Below are positions 1-11,094 of a stretch of DNA of 64,000 nucleotides, one piece after another. The stretch is from Symsagittifera roscoffensis. Taxonomy: Eukaryota > Xenacoelomorpha > Acoela > Convolutidae. Location: the NCBI RefSeq assembly GCF_963678635.1, contig NC_087070.1, positions 27,900,057-27,964,056 of the forward strand. The letters run 5' to 3'. The stretch's first letter is position 1. Each line of letters starts with the position of its first letter. A program made the position numbers and the translations under genes. The notes beneath the pieces are model-generated. The model saw only the letters and a list, made by a program, of their open reading frames with translations, made no database searches and was not told where the DNA came from.

Positions 1-878
1 CCAGTTACCAATGATTGAAGATGGATCATCTTTTCAGTTGGAGACATATTAGAATTATGAATCGATGATACGAATACACCATACCAGTGCAACCAATAGT
101 TTGGATTGCCATTGAAAATTGTAGGCTTCAGTTTTGGCACTGATCGACTGAATGTAGTAGAAGTGTCGCTTGGATTAGTTGCCAAAGCTCGATTGTTGTT
201 GTTAGGAGGGTTTGCAGCACTAGCTTGTTGTGAGCTGTGGTTAGGAACATCACTAGCAAATGGATTTGAAAATGATTGGTCGCCTTGAAATGGCGCCGAA
301 AGGTTGTCGTCAGAGGCAGCTGTTCTTGCATTGCCTTGAGTATTGTTGCTCATGGTTATAAGGTTGTTGTTTGGTATATCCATTATGTTTGCAGTCGGCA
401 TGGAGGTTGCGGTTTCCTGTGGGAAAATTGAAGTAGCATTTTCTTGAGCGCTGTTATTTGGAATTGTAGAAGTAGCAGGATTTGATACTTGTTTTTTCAA
501 ATATTTTTTCACTTTCATTGAAAATACTCGGATTTTCTGTTTCAACTGTACTGTCCAGTGAGAATGTTCTTCAAAATCGTGTTCAGAACCAGCCTGTAAC
601 ATTTGATCGTTCAGGGTATCAAGTTTTTGTTGGAATTGAGACAATTCAGTGAACGTTTCATTGATGAGTTCAAGATCATCTTCTTCCTCGTAGATGTTGT
701 TTTCGAGCATGTCGATCAAAGTATTGATCTCCATTTCGTGATGACGTCGAAGCGAAACCAGTTTTCGAACGCCAGTCTCTTGAACGTTTTGATTGGTATC
801 TTGCGTTTGGGTACCATTTTGTTCCGAAGGATCGCTGTCATTGTTTTGCGTCGTTTTATTTCTACCGGATGGGGCCAT
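1..878 (-). CDS. gag: Bel/Pao-type retrotransposon Gag, partial
   Basis: An uninterrupted minus-strand frame starts at an ATG (876-878) and is still open at the left edge, giving about 292 codons. The first half is polar and helical, with a Lys-rich stretch near residue 135. The middle is a long Asn/Ser/Thr/Pro-rich linker. The last 45 residues contain a PKLKPTIFNGNPNYWL-like segment followed by W-x-F-x-S-I-H and a leucine-rich stretch. This is the start of the DUF1759-type Gag domain of Bel/Pao elements (consensus: PKL-x-(I/L)-x-F-x-G-x-P-x-x-W). Known role of the family: particle-forming structural protein of an LTR retrotransposon. The frame has no stops, so the copy may be young. Protease, RT and integrase would lie beyond the window. 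The family call is from motif memory; the open frame is seen directly. Confidence 0.75.
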   Translation of the reverse strand, partial: MAPSGRNKTTQNNDSDPSEQNGTQTQDTNQNVQETGVRKLVSLRRHHEMEINTLIDMLENNIYEEEDDLELINETFTELSQFQQKLDTLNDQMLQAGSEHDFEEHSHWTVQLKQKIRVFSMKVKKYLKKQVSNPATSTIPNNSAQENATSIFPQETATSMPTANIMDIPNNNLITMSNNTQGNARTAASDDNLSAPFQGDQSFSNPFASDVPNHSSQQASAANPPNNNNRALATNPSDTSTTFSRSVPKLKPTIFNGNPNYWLHWYGVFVSSIHNSNMSPTEKMIHLQSLVT

Positions 879-1222
879 ACCTTGAACCAGGAGACGTAAA
901 CCAATACCTACCAACTTATACCAGAATATGAATTTACCTTTACCAACCTACCAACTTATACCGAATACCACCGATGCTCGTAAGAAGGAGCGAAATAATG
1001 GATAAAGTTTAACCAATTACCACTGTACCTTACCACTTGTACCTACCTCCGAGGGAAAATTGAGCGGTCGTTCAAAGTGTCCTCGGTATTAACAATTAAA
1101 TGCGATTTTAAAGCTAGTCCAAGAACCTACCTGGTCCTACCAGCCTACCGATCCTACCTACCTACCAATTACCAGTATAAACGGCAAAAAAAAACCGGGT
1201 GCAAAGATTAGCACCAATGAGT
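879..1222 (-). other. Leader upstream of the Bel/Pao gag
   Basis: This stretch between the gag start and the hairpin repeats has no open frame. It is rich in ACCTACC/TACCAACTTATACC motifs (GGTAGGT on the element's strand). The TACCAACTTATACC motif occurs twice, near 912 and 950. By position it should be the 5' leader or part of the LTR. No primer-binding site or LTR boundary could be fixed, because the partner LTR is outside the window. Confidence 0.35.
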
Positions 1223-1425
1223 GTTGACCTCCCAGAGGACAACTGAGGATGACGTATTTACCTACCTACCTGTCGCTATTTAGCAGACGACCGAATTGTG
1301 ATTGCTGACCTCCCAGAGGACAACTAAAGTTGATGTACCTGTTTACCTACCTGTCCTAATACCGTAGATTTATCCCTGTGCAATAAAATTTGCACTTATA
1401 CCAGTTGACCTCCCAGAGGACAACT
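1223..1425 (-). repeat. Three copies of a hairpin-forming motif upstream of gag
   Basis: The motif TGACCTCCCAGAGGACAACT occurs at about 1225-1244, 1306-1325 and 1406-1425. Each copy is an imperfect palindrome: GTTG-x-CCTC opposite GAGG-x-CAAC, so the RNA of either strand could fold into a stem-loop. The first two copies also share the following 30 bases (ending in TTTACCTACCTGTC), so this is an 80-100 bp tandem repeat of which the palindrome is the best-kept part. The array lies between the 126-bp satellite and the Gag start, so it is probably in the element's leader or LTR. Confidence 0.7.
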
Positions 1426-1429
1426 TGCC

Positions 1430-2560
1430 TTTATCGCTGTAGCGTAGCGAATGAGACGAACTAGAGTTGTTCGAAGCAGTTGATGAGCTAAACGAAGCTC
1501 GAATGTAGCCACGAACCCAGTGAGGCTCGAAGCAGCAGAGGAAATGAGCTCAGGTAAGCTCGACAGGAAGCAGCCAAGAACCGAGAGGCTCAAAGCAGAA
1601 AATAAGGTGAGCTAAGACGAAGCTCGAATGTAGCCACGAACCCAGTGAGGCTCGAAGCAGCAGAGGAATGAGCTCAGGTAAAGCTCGACAGGAAGCAGCC
1701 AAGAACCGAGAGGCTCAAAGCAGAAAATAAGGTGAGCTAAGACGAAGCTCGAATGTAGCCACGAACCCAGTGAGGCTCGAAGCAGCAGAGGAATGAGCTC
1801 AGGTAAAGCTCGACAGGAAGCAGCCAAGAACCGAGAGGCTCAAAGCAGAAAATAAGGTGAGCTAAGACGAAGCTCGAATGTAGCCACGAACCCAGTGAGG
1901 CTCGAAGCAGCAGAGGAAATGAGCTCAGGTAAAGCTCGACAGGAAGCAGCCAAGAACCGAGAGGCTCAAAGCAGTAAATAAGGTGAGCTAAGACGAAGCT
2001 CGAATGTAGCCACGAACCCAGTGAGGCTCGAAGCAGCAGAGGAAATGAGCTCAGGTAAAGCTCGACAGGAAGCAGCCAAGAACCGAGAGGCTCAAAGGAG
2101 AAAATAAGGTGAGCTAAGACGAAGCTCGAATGTAGCCACGAACCCAGTGAGGCTCGAAGCAGCAGAGGAAATGAGCTCAGGTAAAGCTCGACAGGAAGCA
2201 GCCAAGAACCGAGAGGCTCAAAGGAGAAAATAAGGTGAGCTAAGACGAAGCTCGAATGTAGCCACGAACCCAGTGAGGCTCGAAGCAGCAGAGGAAATGA
2301 GCTCAGGTAAAGCTCGACAGGAAGTAGCCAAGAACCGAGAGGCTCAAAGGAGAAAATAAGGTGAGCTAAGACGAAGCTCGAATGTAGCCACGAACCCAGT
2401 GAGGCTCGAAGCAGCAGAGGAAATGAGCTCAGGTAAAGCTCGACAGGAAGTAGCCAAGAACCGAGAGGCTCAAAGCAGAAAATAAGGTGAGCTAAGACGA
2501 AGCTCGAATGTAGCCACGAACCCAGTGAGGCTCGAAGCAAGCGGAATAAGTGAGCTCAGA
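1430..2560. repeat. Tandem array of a 125/126-bp repeat (about 9 copies)
   Basis: The landmark GCTAAGACGAAGCTCGAATG recurs at 1611, 1736, 1861, 1987, 2113, 2239, 2365 and 2491, so the period is 125 then 126 bp. A diverged unit lies at 1430-1600. Copies differ by only a few bases, so the array is recent. Each unit is a dimer of two related halves of about 63 bp. One half has GTAGCCACGAACCCAGTGAGGCTCGAAGCAG; the other has GCAGCCAAGAACCGAGAGGCTCAAAGCAG with the same layout. The array is immediately upstream of the Bel/Pao leader on the element's strand, so it may be an LTR or leader satellite, or an independent minisatellite. Confidence 0.95.
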
Positions 2561-2980
2561 TAAAGCTCAAACAAATGTCATGTCGAAGAACAATGACGAA
2601 AATTGAGAGTCCAAAAAGAACTCGAATCAGGTAACCAAGGAGTCGGGCAATAAGAAAGCAAAAGTGTCAGAAAACACTTGAAGGAAGGAAGCAATGAAGG
2701 AAGCAAAGGGCCAAGAAAGGCTCGGAAGGAATATACAAGGCGTCAGATAAGACTCGGAAGGAATGAATGAATGAGTAGGGAAAGACTCGGAAACGAACAA
2801 CAAATGGGTCGAGAAAGACTCGGAAAGGAATGAAACATTGAGTCAGAAAAGACTCGGAAAGGAACGCAAAAGGCAATAAAGACTCTGAACGGAATGAAAA
2901 ATGAGTCGGGAAAACTGAAGTTTTTTCATAAATGAGTCACAAAAGACTCGGAATAGCAAAGCAACAAAAAACGAATTGAA
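2561..2980. repeat. Degenerate continuation of the array (GACTCGGAA-type repeats)
   Basis: The 126-bp array grades into a diverged tract in which AAGACTCGGAA(A/G)GGAA recurs every 30-60 bases (for example near 2732, 2750, 2786, 2814, 2851 and 2945). The tract is purine-rich on the + strand. It looks like an older expansion of a shorter unit related to the half-repeat GAGGCTCGAAGCAG. No coding content is supported. Confidence 0.6.
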
Positions 2981-3751
2981 AGGGGAAAATTGATGAAAAT
3001 AACTTAATACATTATTCAAAGTAAATGAAGCTATGAACAATTGAAACGTTTAAAGTTTACATGGGTTAGAAATCAAGAGCAATAATTGATCTTTTTTTTT
3101 TTTTTAAATGTAAATCAAATAAACTGCGATTAACTGTAAATAAATGAAATAATATTGTAATGGGGAAGTATTATAACAAGATATAATAAACCGCAGACGT
3201 AAAAACTGGGGAGGAAAAACAGTAACTAACCATAAATTTTTGGTTGTGGGGGAATAAAAAACACAGTGTAACGAGCTAATCAAAACTTTTTCGGGGCGCC
3301 AATATAAATATTTGGATAAATTACCTGAGGAGAGTAATACACCAATTGTTAGTAAGGGTAGTTTTAAGGGTTGAGTCAAAGGAGTTCCATGCAGTTGGGC
3401 ATCAGTTGAGTAAGTACATGAAAAATAATACAATAGTAACTCAGGGATAAAACTAAGGTAAATATAATATCATAAATAGGGATATTATATTACATGGTAC
3501 GGGGAATACTAAAGGCGAACGTTAGAAAAGGGGAACTGTTAATAAGGGGGTTATTCAGAAAAGTTGATATTAATCCCGAGTTTTCGTATAAATTGAAACA
3601 TTATTTTACCTGAAAGTTTGTCATTTCCTTGTAAGTTTCCTTGTAAGTCATGCTGTTTTTGAAAAGTTGAGTGAAACGAGTCAGTCAGCTTGGCTGTAAT
3701 GTCAAAAGTCAAGTTGAGAGAAAGGTGACCTTAATTGTTTACAATTAACAT
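2981..3751. other. No recognisable feature
   Basis: AT-rich sequence with a poly-T run at 3091-3105. No domain, repeat pair or splice-bounded exon was recognised on either strand. Confidence 0.5.
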
Positions 3752-5098
3752 CATCGTTTTTTTACAACTTGCTCAAAGAGGGTAAATTTAATCAAAAAAA
3801 GTCAAGATAAATTATTCTTAAAATTCGGAGAGCTTTACGGCCATCAGCGATTTTCTTTGAAATTCGTAGTTGAATTTCTTTCAAAAAACAAGTCGGCTTT
3901 TTTCTATTTTCTTTCGTTACCCACGCAAACTCAGGTTTCGCAGAAAATCATTGAAACTTGTCGAATTATTTATCATTTTAAGACATTTTCTGTCGTGATT
4001 CGAACGACATTTAAAAAAAAATCACAGTTCCGAGAAAACCGGTTTGCAATTTAGTAAAGCGAGCGCGCTAGTTGTCTTATACAAAAGTACAACATTTATT
4101 TTTTACTCCAGAAAATTTAGTATTGGTAGATCCTTATAGCACTTCTTTGGCATTTTTAAAACTTCGAAAATTGTTCTGCTAAAATTATAGAAAATTTTTA
4201 GGATTTTTTTGTTTTTTGCTTAGTATTCATTTTCGAAGAAAAGTTGTCAGTTATGCCTAAATCACTAACATTATTCGCGTTCGTTCGTATAGTTCTTTCA
4301 TCACAACACGCACAGTAAACAAAACTACTTAAAAAACAGTTTTGATCAAGTTTTTTTGATGAAAGTGGTCGGAACATTCTGTGCTACTTGAGCAGCAACC
4401 AGCTATCCTTGTTTTATTTTGGGTTAGTCCAATTTTACTGAGATTTAGGCAGTTGCTTTTCAAGTAGTTAAGAATTTTGCGAATGCAGTATGGTTTGATA
4501 TTATCTTTTTTTTCGGGATTGAAAAGTGAGCTTCTAATAACAAATAACCTATACAAACTAACGAGTATGAAATAAAGTTTTGTCAAATTAATTTTTGAAA
4601 GTGAATGCTGATTACATAAATCTTAAGTCTTTGTCAATTTTAAGTCTTTGTTTATTCTATGTTAATTCGTAAGTCCTTCAGCATTATATAAGCTTTTATT
4701 TGCCGAACGGTTAATAAGCCGACAATACTTGAGTAGACGCAGGCTATTCCGAAAACATGAAATTGTCATCAGCAATTGTTGCCGTTATTTTTTTTGAGAG
4801 ATTAAGGTTGAACTTAAAGCTTTTTTACCCGCTGAAATACTCAAAATGATAAAATGTCATTTGTTTCTTCAAATTATACAAAATAAGGTAGCTAAGCCGA
4901 CAATACAAGCAGAAACCATTTGATCGACAAAAAAGGTAAAAGCAAATTTCGAAAAAAAAACATTTACAAATAACAGAACGTCTTTCAATTCTAGTAAAAA
5001 TTGTCAAAAAAGTTCCACTTTTTGGAAATTAAAGAAGTTGCAGACAAACGAAAGTCCCACACATCAATTTTTCCCTGATCAATTTTAACTGACACATC
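3752..5098. repeat. Direct duplication, copy 1 (about 1.35 kb)
   Basis: This segment is repeated almost base for base at 5403-6770, with only small indels. The shared sequence runs from CATCGTTTTTTTACAACTTG to TCAATTTTAACTGACACATC. It is noncoding: the longest frames (about 65-90 codons) are interrupted differently in the two copies. The first 150 bases belong to a dispersed repeat also seen at 27.4-27.7, 46.1-46.4 and 60.1-60.5 kb. Confidence 0.93.
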
Positions 5099-5402
5099 CC
5101 CTGTTTAGAATTGTACAAAGCTGACTTTGAATGGCTTTTTCTGCTTTAGTTTTGAATGTGATATTGGAATAATTTTGTATGCTTCATTTGATAACAAATG
5201 TCAGTAGATGGCAAATGTCATGAAATTTTAGAAAGAGTCAGCAAATTAGTTGCACAGAGCTTTTTTTTTGAAAAAGTCAGCATATTTCGGTCATTATGCG
5301 TTCCTCGTCTTTTTAGTCTAATTCATGGTTCGTTTTGGTCTCACTTTTTTTGAGTTCTGCTGTTCACTACGGCTCAATCAAAGTGGATGAATGCATTTTT
5401 GT
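5099..5402. other. Spacer between the two duplicated segments
   Basis: About 300 bases of unique AT-rich sequence separate the two 1.35-kb copies. Nothing else is recognised. Confidence 0.5.
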
Positions 5403-6770
5403 CATCGTTTTTTTTTACAACTTGCTCAAAATGGGTAAATTTAATCAAAAAAAGTCAAGAGAAATTATTCTTAAAATTCAGAGAGCTTTACGGCCATTAA
5501 CGATTTTCTTTGAAATTTGTAGTTGAATTTCTTTCAAAAAACACGTCGGCTTTTTTCTATTTCCTTTCGTTACCCACGCAAACTCAGGTTTCGCAGAAAA
5601 TCATTGAAACTTGTCGAATTATATATCATTTTAAGACATTTTCTGTCGTGATTCGAACGACATTTAAAAAAATAATCACAGTTTCGAGAAAAACCTGTTT
5701 GCAATTTAGTAAAGCGAGCGCGCTAGTTGTCTTATACAAAAGTACTTGTCTAATACAAATTTATTTTTTACTTCAGAAAATTTAGTATTGGTAGATCCTT
5801 ATAGCACTTCTTTGGCATTTTTAAAACTTCGAAAATTGTTCTGCTAAAAAATTAGAAAATTTTTAGGATTTTTTTGTTTTTTGCTTAGTATCCATTCTCG
5901 AAGAAAAGTGGTCAGTTATGCCTAAATCACTAACATTATTCTTGTTCGTTCGTATAGTTCTTTCATCACAACACGCACAGTAAACAAAACTACTTAAAAA
6001 AACAGTTTTGCTCAAGTTTTTTGATGAAAGTGGTCGGAAAATTCTGTGCTACTTGAGCAGCAACCAGCTATCCTTGTTTTATTTTGGGTTAGTCCAATTT
6101 TACTGAGATTTAGGCAGTTGCTTTTCAAGTAGTTAAGAATTTTGCGAATGCAGTATGGTTTGGTATTATCTTTTTTTTTTCGGGATTGAAAAGTGAGCTT
6201 CTAATAACAAATAACCTGTACAAACTAACGAGTATGAAATAAAGTTTTGTCAAATTAATTTTTGAAAGTGAATGTTGATTACATAAATCTTACGTCTTTG
6301 TCAATTTTAAGTCTTTGTTTATTCTATGTTAATTCGTAAGTCCTTCAGCATTATATAAGCTTTTATTTGCCGAACGGTTAAAAAGTCGACAATACTTGAG
6401 TAGACGCAGGCTATTCCGAAAACATAAAATTGTCATCAGCAATTGTTGCCGTTATTTTTTTTGAGAGATTAAGGTTTAACTTTGAGCTTTTTTTACCCGC
6501 TGAAATACTCAAAATGATAAAATGTCATTTGTTTTTTCAAATTATGCAAAATAAGGTAGCTAAGCCGACAAAATACAAGCAGAAACCATTTGATCGACAA
6601 AAAAGGTAAAAGCAAATTTCGAAAAAAAAAACATTTACAAATAACAGAACGTCTTTCAATTCTAGTAAAAATTGTCAAAAAAGTTCTACTTTTTGGAAAT
6701 AAAAAAAAAGGTCCAGACAAACGAAAGTCCGACACATCAATTTCTCCCTGATCAATTTTAACTGACACAT
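5403..6770. repeat. Direct duplication, copy 2 (about 1.37 kb)
   Basis: Second copy of 3752-5098, in the same orientation and offset by about 1.65 kb. Matching landmarks include the GAGCGCGCTAGTTGTCTTAT segment (4060 and 5717) and the CAACCAGCTATCCTTGTTTT segment (4397 and 6060). The high identity points to a recent tandem segmental duplication, or to two adjacent insertions of one unclassified element. Confidence 0.93.
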
Positions 6771-7089
6771 CAATTTTGTTTGGCCGCATTTCGAACCAAA
6801 GACCATAAGATGCAAAGTTGCCCGCGTTACCTCTAGACCGAGGGAGAGTCATTCTAGAAGTCGCCAGGTTCACTAATAAAGCCAGTTCAGTTTATTACAT
6901 ATTTGGAAGAAAAGTTGTTTACCGGAAAAAGTCTAGTTACTGATTTACAAGTCACTTGCTCTCGCTAGTAACACAAAACAGTTTGAATAACTTGAACAAT
7001 TTTGTTGTTGGTTTTCAAAATGAAAATGAGGTTCCTGTTTATAAGTACAGAACCATCATTTGAACCAGCGATCATTTTTTTACACAAGC
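6771..7089. other. No recognisable feature
   Basis: Non-repetitive AT-rich sequence after the duplicated segment. No coding or RNA feature is supported. Confidence 0.45.
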
Positions 7090-7540
7090 AAAGCTTGTGT
7101 GATAGTGTGAACTATCTTTTTTTTCCAACCTAAGTCGCAAATATTGTTTCGACAAAATGTGTTCATTTTGATCAATAACCAGCTATTAAGTACAGCCAAT
7201 GCTAAGGATATTAACACAGACTATTATATTACAAATAACACTTAGCTTCAAGGTATCATGGCTCTTCTTCTTAGCTTCAAGGAGACCCGCAGCAAAATAA
7301 GAGGGTTCGAACCTGGGCAGGGTCGGATGTTTCAAATGCAAATGAATTTTTTCCTATTCTAGGTAAAATGCGTCTGCTCCATAAATTGAGGCATGTTAGT
7401 GAAATTGACTGGTAATGTTAATGCGTCATAATTGGCGTCACGTTTTACGCATGTTTTACTCATTCAGTTTTTCCCAGTAGCGTTATCGATCATGTTTTTG
7501 CTCGTGTATGCGAAGTGCAACTTCGCCTATGTGTAAAAGA
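7090..7540 (+). mobile_element. Diverged SINE-like element
   Basis: It begins with CTTTTTTTTCCAACCTAAGTCGCAAAT, resembling the head of the copies at 30.9 and 44.1 kb. It contains a promoter B-box-like GGTTCGAACCTGGGC near 7306 and ends near 7500-7540 with TGCGAAGTGCAACTTCGCCTATGTGT. That tail matches the GCGAAGC...GCTTCGCCTC-TGTGT tail of the other copies. No clear A box remains. The call is less certain than for the other three copies. Confidence 0.45.
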
Positions 7541-8297
7541 ATATTTGTTTGTCACTTTTGGCTGTGTGGAGATAAAACTAAGCTTCAAGACTGATTACCA
7601 GTAGCTAAATTAATGCATGGAAATTAATTTTTTGTCTACTTTTTCGTAAGTTAGGGTGGAAACCAAAATTTTCTACCGTTTTTACTCGACAAAGAAAGCT
7701 ATGGAAGCTTTGATACAGTTAGAATCATGGCTGAAACGGCTTAAATATAATGATAAAGGTTTTTTTGGCTCCTTTTTTTCTCCGAATTCATGAGCAATCT
7801 TTTACAGCAAGAACAATCAATCAACGCAATGTAAAAGTTAACATTTACAATCATCGAGAAAGTGTTTTAGGAAACCAATTATCAAAAATATTTTGTTGAT
7901 AAAAGACACATCACTGCCACCTTAAAATTGCTGATGGTTTCTGAAACTTTGACGAAAAATCAGTTTAAAACCACTGTTTTGTTCTTGAAAATAACGACGA
8001 CTGATCTCGTCGAATACCTCATCTTCGAATCTGTTAGTTTCAAATTCCAAATAGGTTTTCGGTTTGAAGTGCTGTTCATATTCATGTCGATACAAGTCAG
8101 ATTCCTGAAAGCCCGGTAAAAATTCCTTTCATCGTTGTTCCGATCAGGCCCCACCTAAAAGCGTTGAGAATCAACTATGGCATACGCAGCTTTTTCCCGC
8201 TGAGTGAAAGATGCCTCAAGCTTGTGGGGGATCAAGTATCATTTAAAATACCCATTTGGCGTGATTCAATTTCAAAAAAAATTAAAATGTTGACTCG
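7541..8297. other. Pre-insertion flank of the LTR retrotransposon
   Basis: Non-coding AT-rich sequence. Two opposite overlapping frames of about 63 codons near 7930-8150 show no domain and are judged to be chance. Confidence 0.5.
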
Positions 8298-8302
8298 ATG
8301 TC
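8298..8302. repeat. Target-site duplication ATGTC (left)
   Basis: The five bases ATGTC directly precede the left LTR and recur at 12,721-12,725 directly after the right LTR. This is the 5-bp duplication made by the integrase of a Ty3/Gypsy-type element. Confidence 0.85.
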
Positions 8303-8680
8303 TGAGATAACCCGCACAGTACTGACTCAAGGCTGAAGGGTTAAAAGTTAATTTTAAATTAATAAGTATCATAGATAGATATATTATGAATAGTATAGAT
8401 AGATACTTCGATTGAGTAAACTTTTACAAACGCCGTTTTGAATAGACTATTGATGGTGAATAGATAGAGGTTTAGAATAGGCACTCAATTTAGAATAAGA
8501 CCGTATCTTGTTAAGGATATCGCGCAACTGGCTAAACGCAAGACATAACGGCACCACGCTGTGACTGATTAGATATGGCCTTGAGTAAGGACATATGACT
8601 TCGTGAATACATAATTAAATACGCATGAAAAATATAAATACACATCGAATAGGCGAGGTACCGAAGGTCGCCTCTTGGCA
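8303..8680 (-). repeat. 3' LTR (left copy, 378 bp)
   Basis: Begins TGAGATAACCC and ends CTCTTGGCA on the + strand. It aligns throughout with 12,375-12,720 (shared TATCTTGTTAAGGATATCGC and AACTGGCTAAACGCAAGACA). It differs by several substitutions and about 32 bp of indels. Confidence 0.9.
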
Positions 8681-8692
8681 TTCCCCGCGGTA
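8681..8692 (-). promoter_or_regulatory. Polypurine tract next to the 3' LTR
   Basis: On the element's strand CCGCGGGGAA abuts the LTR start. This is the expected place and composition for the primer of plus-strand DNA synthesis. It is short, and is called mainly from position. Confidence 0.6.
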
Positions 8693-9309
8693 GGAAAAAG
8701 TTTCATCCTTAGGATTAAGATTGTACTATAGGGCCAGCCTGTACTGAGAACAAAAGTAATGCACAAGAATGGCAAAAGAGTTAAAAACAGTTAAGCGGTA
8801 TGAAGTTTGAGTCTAGTCAGATGTCAGTATGAGTTTTGCTCTTTTGTTCTATTGCATTTTGTTCTTATGAAAAAGAGTCACCTGCTCCTGCGTAATTGGG
8901 GCCGGTCGCTGACGAATAAGCTCGATGCGCTTGTGAGGAGAAGTGAGATTTACCACAGGTATAATGGCCGAAGTCGATTGTTCCGACGTCTCTTCCTCTA
9001 TTGCCTTGACCGAGTGACAAAGAGCGTCGCCGAAGAACCTTGTGAGCTTTTTGCTGCGAGCCGAAGCCCTCGTCGTTTACGAACTAACCGGAGTCTGATT
9101 GGGACCAGGAGTCACCACCGCGACTGCGCTATTCCTAGTTTCGTTGCTGGGGTGAGTTGTCGGCTGGAATGAGGTAGATAGCTGGATGTCTGGCGTCGGC
9201 ACGCTTATGACAGACTGATCAATAGCCGTCAAAGTCTCTTTCCCAGGAGACCAGATCTTTTAAGGCCACTTCCCGGCGTCAAAAGAGGCATCTAAGGGGG
9301 GGGGGGCAG

Positions 9310-10180
9310 GAACTGAGATCGGGGTCGAAGAAGTATGATTCGCCGGGTTATTGAGGCTGACTACCGAACCATCACTAGAAGAAGAGTCGGCTGTGAGATC
9401 GACAACTGTAGGGTCTGCGCTGGACTGAACGGGAGGTTGTCGTGTCGGTGGCGAAGACGACTGTTGTTTTGGTGAAATTCTGCGTTGCGATGTGGCTATT
9501 CTATCACCCAGCGTACCCTGATTAGCTGAAACCTCACGAAAATTGGGATTATGTTTTAGACAAATATGTTTTTTTTTTGGTATACTTTTCCTTTGTCTGT
9601 AATGTAAGTGTTATTATAATCTTTACAATTTTGAGTTTCGCGATTTTAAACAGAGGTTTGCCAGAATGTCGTTCTATAATTTTTCTGAATACTCCAACAG
9701 GATTAGGTTGCTTGAAGTAATTTTTCTAATTTACTTGTTTTGGAGGCTCGACCCGAATTTGGCGTGACGCTGAGGCGGTGGCTGTGTGACAACGCTGGAA
9801 TGGCAGGATCTGAAGCACGAGAGTAGAACCCGAGGGTGTTTCTTGTTAGCACCGTTTCGAGGCTATTCGCAAGGTTCGAGTGACGTGTTGCGAGTTCCTT
9901 CATAACCAGACGTCTCTTCTGTAGTGGTAGATTACGTTTCTGTTGAGCCCGAGCATTTGCGGCCTTCGTGAGATCCTTCAACGCTCTGTACGGCTCGCTC
10001 TCCGACACTTTTGAGCCCACTGAGAACATCGGGTCAAATCGTGAGGACACGTGAGGGCTGGAAGTGCCGCGAGAAACTACTCAAACTCTGTCTCGGCTAT
10101 AGTCTTGGCTCGCGATCTGTACAGGAGCCAACAAGTTCCTCTCGAGTCCTGGAGCTAAAGTATCATGGGTTACAATGTTA
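9310..10180 (-). pseudogene. C-terminal tail of the LTR-element Pol, decayed
   Basis: After the integrase core the minus strand keeps a 115-codon open frame (9703-10050), rich in Lys/Arg and Ser. A further Pro/Ser/Thr-rich open segment (about 9310-9530) lies in a frame interrupted from it. The order and composition suit the poorly conserved tail of a Gypsy-type Pol downstream of the integrase core. No chromodomain or other family could be recognised. A run of 11 G lies at 9298-9308, at the end of the second segment. Confidence 0.5.
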
Positions 10181-10189
10181 TTAAATGCT

Positions 10190-11094
10190 TGAGAGAATTC
10201 AGTATTAGGTTAACGACCGAAGTGAAGCTCAAATGGCGATTTCTTGAGGACAGAATGTTTGTTTTTCTAATATCTTTGATTTTAAAATACCAAAGTTAGG
10301 ATCAAGTTTTTCAGTCCCCAATTTTCGTTTGATTGTTTCGATCGTACGTTCAACCAGACCATTGCCTCGTTGGTCAACTATCGGTGTAAGTATGTGTTTT
10401 ATCCCTCATTCTTTACAAAATTGACTGACGGTTTCGTTTTTGAATCCGGAACCGTGATCCGTTCGAATCGACTGTGACAAACCATGAATCGATTGTACTA
10501 CTTTAAAAATTTAACTACCCTTTTGGCGCCTGACGTTTTCGTAAGTAAGATTGACGGAAACTTAGAAAACCTGTCAATTGCGACTTGAATAAGGACTTTC
10601 TCGTTTTTTTTCATCAACAATCGGACCCGCAAAATCAAGTTGAAATTCTTGGTTAAAGGCCGACAAATCCGGTAGCGGCTTAGAGGAGTCAGACTTCAAG
10701 GTTGATTTTAGGTTCTTAACAAAAAAAGTACATTCTCTGCAGTTTTCGCTTTGATGATTTAGCGATTCAGGAAAGGCCACCAGATATACTCGGCAGACAT
10801 CATCGCGAAGACCTGCCAGAATGGCCGAACGAAGCTGTTCTGGGATCGCCAGTTTCGTATCGACTATCACACAGTCGTTGACAACCGCTGCCTTGCTCCA
10901 GAATTGCGCCATGTAAGTGCCCAGTTTGTTGAACGAGGAGACATCCTTTTAGCTTTCTTCATCGGGACCAAGAAACGGTCCTCCTCTTTCAATTCGGCCA
11001 GTAGATCCGCTTCGCAGAGGCCAGGCAAACCCACGAGAGCCTGCTTGCCTCGCTTGAATAAGGGTTTCGTGTTATTAATAGCAAACACTCCCAC
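10190..11094 (-). pseudogene. Integrase of the LTR element, disrupted
   Basis: Integrase inserts the element's cDNA into chromosomes. Reading leftwards there is a degraded zinc-binding region ending in a CRECTF motif (near 10,740), then a linker. The first catalytic Asp is in a QLDFAGP motif near 10,630. The second Asp is in TDHGSGF (codon at 10,457-10,459). The Glu is in NGLVERTIE (codon at 10,349-10,351), exactly 35 residues after the second Asp, so the catalytic spacing is DD35E. A TGA stop between the second Asp and the Glu, and at least one frameshift near 10,510-10,580, break the frame. The segment at 10,867-11,094 continues upstream of the zinc-binding region. Confidence 0.82.

Noticed and set aside
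1737..2540. 267-codon minus-strand frame made of a 42-residue repeat
   Set aside because: The 126-bp period is a multiple of three, so one stop-free unit keeps the frame open. The shorter 125-bp units on its right shift the frame. No start context, domain or codon signal supports a protein.
8807..9172. 121-codon plus-strand frame
   Set aside because: Lies antisense within the LTR retrotransposon. It has no domain, and the element's coding remnants are on the other strand.
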